A stretch of DNA of 64,000 nucleotides from Cryptosporangium minutisporangium (GTDB taxonomy: Bacteria; Actinomycetota; Actinomycetes; Mycobacteriales; Cryptosporangiaceae). The stretch covers positions 124,001 through 188,000 of the forward strand of contig NZ_BAAAYN010000006.1 in NCBI RefSeq assembly GCF_039536245.1, given 5' to 3'. Of the stretch, positions 62,174 to 64,000 are shown piece by piece. Position numbers and translations under genes: made by a program. The stretch's first letter is position 1; every line of letters begins with the position of its first letter. Under the pieces are notes generated by a model. That model worked only from the letters and a program-made list of their open reading frames with translations, had not been told where the DNA came from and did not search any database.

Positions 62174-63382
62174 ATGACCGCCGAGTTCGGTCAGAACGGC
62201 GAAGCCATGTTCGACGCGTTGCTGCACGCGTCCCACCAGTGCCATCCGGAGGACCTGCCGACGCTGGTGGCGAGGCACGCCGCTCCGGTGGGCCTGTACG
62301 AGCCGGTCATCTACCTGGTCGACCTGCAGCAGGACGCGCTGGTGTGGCTCCGGCCCCGTGGTGTGGCCGGCGAGCCGCCCGCGGTGCAGCTCCCGGTCGA
62401 CAGCGGTCCGGGCGGATCGGCCTTCACCGAGCTGGAGGTCCGCGCCGAGGAGCAGGACGGCTCGCGGCTGTGGGTGACGTTGCTGGACGGCACCGAGCGT
62501 CTCGGGGTGATGCGGCTGACCGTGGCGTCCGCCGACGACGTGACCGTACGCCGGGCCCGGCGGCTGGCGTCGCTGGTCGCGCTGATGCTGGTCTCGAAGC
62601 GCGCGCACAGCGACGCCTACCACCGTGTCGCGCGACTACGGGAGATGTCCGTGTCGGCGGAGGTGCAGTGGAGCCTGCTACCGCCGAACACGTTCGCCAC
62701 CGACGCCGTGGTGGTCGCCGGCATGCTCGAACCGGCCTACGAAGTCGGCGGTGACCTGTTCGACTGGGCCTTCGACGGGCCGATCCTGCACACGGCCCTC
62801 TTCGACGCGGTCGGGCACGACGTGTCTTCCGCGGTGCTGTCCGCCCTGACCTCCGGCGCCTACCGCAACGCGCGCCGACGGGGCCTGGACCTCCCGGCGA
62901 CCGTGGCCGCGGTCGACGAGGTCCTCCACGAACAGTTCGCCGCGCGACGCCTGACCACCGGCGTGCTCGCCAGGCTGAACACCGACACCGGCTGGCTGGA
63001 GTGGGTGCTGGCCGGGCATCCGCCGCCGGTCCTCATCCGCGGCCACGCGCTGCAGCAGCTGCTCGAGTGCCACCCGTGCCTGCCAATGGGCGTCGGCGTG
63101 AGCCGCGCGGTCACGGTCGGTCTGGCGCAGCTGGAGCCCGGGGACCGGATCCTCTTCTACACCGACGGGATCACCGAGGCCCGCGACCCGCAGGGCCGGT
63201 TCTTCGGACTCGAGCGCCTCGTCGACTTCCTCGTCACCCACGACAAGAACGGCCACGCCGCCCCGGAGACGCTGCGACGCCTCGTCCACGCGCTGCTGGA
63301 CCACCACAACGATCGTCTCGCCGACGACGCCGGACTCCTGCTCGTCGAGTGGCGTCACGACCCCCGCCTGGCGCAGCCCTGA
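62174..63382 (+). CDS. PP2C-type (SpoIIE) serine phosphatase with N-terminal sensor
   Basis: A 402-residue protein. Residues 1-165 look like a GAF-type sensor ending in a helix (L-A-S-L-V-A-L-M-L-V-S-K-R). Residues ~175-400 are a SpoIIE/RsbU phosphatase: Q-W-S-L-L-P-P, Y-E-V-G-G-D-L-F-D-W, F-D-A-V-G-H-D, L-A-G-H-P-P-P and Y-T-D-G-I-T-E-A-R. The metal-binding Asp residues are kept. Such phosphatases dephosphorylate anti-sigma antagonists in stress signalling. No STAS or anti-sigma gene is adjacent. GGGAGG site. Confidence 0.92.
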   Translation: MTAEFGQNGEAMFDALLHASHQCHPEDLPTLVARHAAPVGLYEPVIYLVDLQQDALVWLRPRGVAGEPPAVQLPVDSGPGGSAFTELEVRAEEQDGSRLWVTLLDGTERLGVMRLTVASADDVTVRRARRLASLVALMLVSKRAHSDAYHRVARLREMSVSAEVQWSLLPPNTFATDAVVVAGMLEPAYEVGGDLFDWAFDGPILHTALFDAVGHDVSSAVLSALTSGAYRNARRRGLDLPATVAAVDEVLHEQFAARRLTTGVLARLNTDTGWLEWVLAGHPPPVLIRGHALQQLLECHPCLPMGVGVSRAVTVGLAQLEPGDRILFYTDGITEARDPQGRFFGLERLVDFLVTHDKNGHAAPETLRRLVHALLDHHNDRLADDAGLLLVEWRHDPRLAQP

Positions 63383-63488
63383 CGAAGCAGGTCGGACCGT
63401 CGATCCACGAGTCTCCACATCGGTCGATCAGGATGGCGACCGTCAGTACGATGAGCGGGCCATGGCCGGCCGACTCGAGGAGTGGTAG

Positions 63489-64000
63489 GTGCCCGACAAG
63501 ATCGACACGACGACCGCGCACCCGGCCCGCCGCTACGACTACTGGTTGGGCGGGAAGGACCACTTCGCCGTCGACCGAGCCTCCGGCGACGCGATCGCGG
63601 AGGCGTTCCCGGCGATCCGTACCTGGGCGATCGAGAACCGGGGCTTCATGCGTCGCGCCGCGGCCTACCTCGCGCGCGAGGCGGGGATCCGGCAGTTCCT
63701 CGACATCGGCACCGGCATCCCCACGTCGCCGAACCTGCACGAGGTCGTGCAGGAGATCGCCCCGGAGTCCCGGGTCGCGTACATCGACAACGACCCGCTC
63801 GTGCTGGTGCACGCCCGTGCGCTGATGAGCAGCGCCACGCCGCGGGGCGCGGTCGCGTACCTCGAAGCCGACCTGCACGACCCCGACGCGATCCTCGGCT
63901 CCGACGAGGTCAAGGACGTCCTCGACCTGAGCCGACCGGTGGCCCTGAGCCTCGTCGCGGTCCTGCACTTCTTCCACGACAACGAGGTCGACGATCCGTA
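63489..64000 (+). CDS. DUF574 (SAV2177-type) SAM-dependent methyltransferase, cut by right edge
   Basis: The first ~170 residues of the large actinobacterial DUF574 methyltransferase family (usually ~270) are visible. The near-invariant P-A-R-R-Y-D-Y-W-L-G-G-K-D-H-F follows the start. The SAM site F-L-D-I-G-T-G-I-P-T-S-P-N-L-H-E and the acidic strand V-A-Y-I-D-N-D-P-L-V come next. GTG start with AGGAG upstream. Targets are unknown; the family is very abundant in actinomycetes. Confidence 0.9.
   Translation, partial: MPDKIDTTTAHPARRYDYWLGGKDHFAVDRASGDAIAEAFPAIRTWAIENRGFMRRAAAYLAREAGIRQFLDIGTGIPTSPNLHEVVQEIAPESRVAYIDNDPLVLVHARALMSSATPRGAVAYLEADLHDPDAILGSDEVKDVLDLSRPVALSLVAVLHFFHDNEVDDP

Overview
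The window is GC-rich throughout and uses GTG starts freely. Gene families include a holin-X/DUF3618 pair, a DUF574-type methyltransferase, DUF6461, DUF6069, PucR/CdaR regulators, ECF sigma factors, SpoIIE phosphatases and many TetR and VOC genes. This mix points to a soil actinomycete chromosome, of the Cryptosporangium/Actinoplanes/Kribbella sort; the genus is a guess. I saw no rRNA, tRNA, CRISPR array, transposase or phage structural gene. Genes are densely packed, with no gene-free stretch above 300 bases.

Layout. 1-5.4 kb: a homoprotocatechuate-type aromatic catabolic operon (two aldehyde dehydrogenases, class III extradiol dioxygenase, FAH-family hydrolase) divergent from an APC permease, with operator-like dyads between. 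5.5-9.8 kb: a three-gene surface polysaccharide module (HEAT-repeat membrane protein, processive GT2 synthase, GGDEF cyclase). 9.9-24 kb: housekeeping and accessory genes (PfkB kinase, aldo/keto reductase, DUF6461 protein, DUF808, BASS and ZIP transporters, DHA2 exporter with SGNH hydrolase) with several regulator/target pairs whose operators are visible. 24-32.7 kb: epoxide hydrolase, a decapitated ROK gene, a membrane Ser/Thr kinase with a DFS motif, then a tight cassette of 2OG-Fe(II) oxygenase, SAM methyltransferase and carnitine-type acyltransferase, followed by a DUF1348/TetR pair with two identical palindromic operators. 33-37.5 kb: methyltransferase, PRC-barrel/DUF2382 stress protein, remnants of two mycofactocin-type SDR genes, and an ECF sigma factor with its partner. 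37.5-48 kb: PPOX protein, P450, malate synthase G plus thioesterase, VOC/AraC genes, fasciclin protein. 48-56.7 kb: hydrolase, YtrA-type GntR operon, an Hsp70-TM-WD40 fusion, a RibD-like reductase flanked by an intact and a relic DUF6069 gene, acetyltransferase and B3/4 protein. 56.7-64 kb: NarL-type two-component system, XRE regulator with DHA2 exporter, SpoIIE phosphatase, and a truncated DUF574 methyltransferase at the right edge.

The most unusual unit is the oxygenase-methyltransferase-acyltransferase cassette (27942-31439). Carnitine/choline acyltransferases are uncommon in bacteria, and the two partner enzymes would suit making an N-methylated, hydroxylated acceptor that the third enzyme esterifies. 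That route is my inference. Second is the Hsp70-WD40 fusion, which lacks a substrate-binding domain and instead carries a single membrane helix and a seven-bladed propeller.

The region has also lost genes: ROK and SDR remnants, a DUF6069 relic, and a GNAT gene with no start codon in frame. The many small regulator/enzyme pairs and relics fit an accessory part of the chromosome. Functions are assigned from motifs I can read; no database search was possible.
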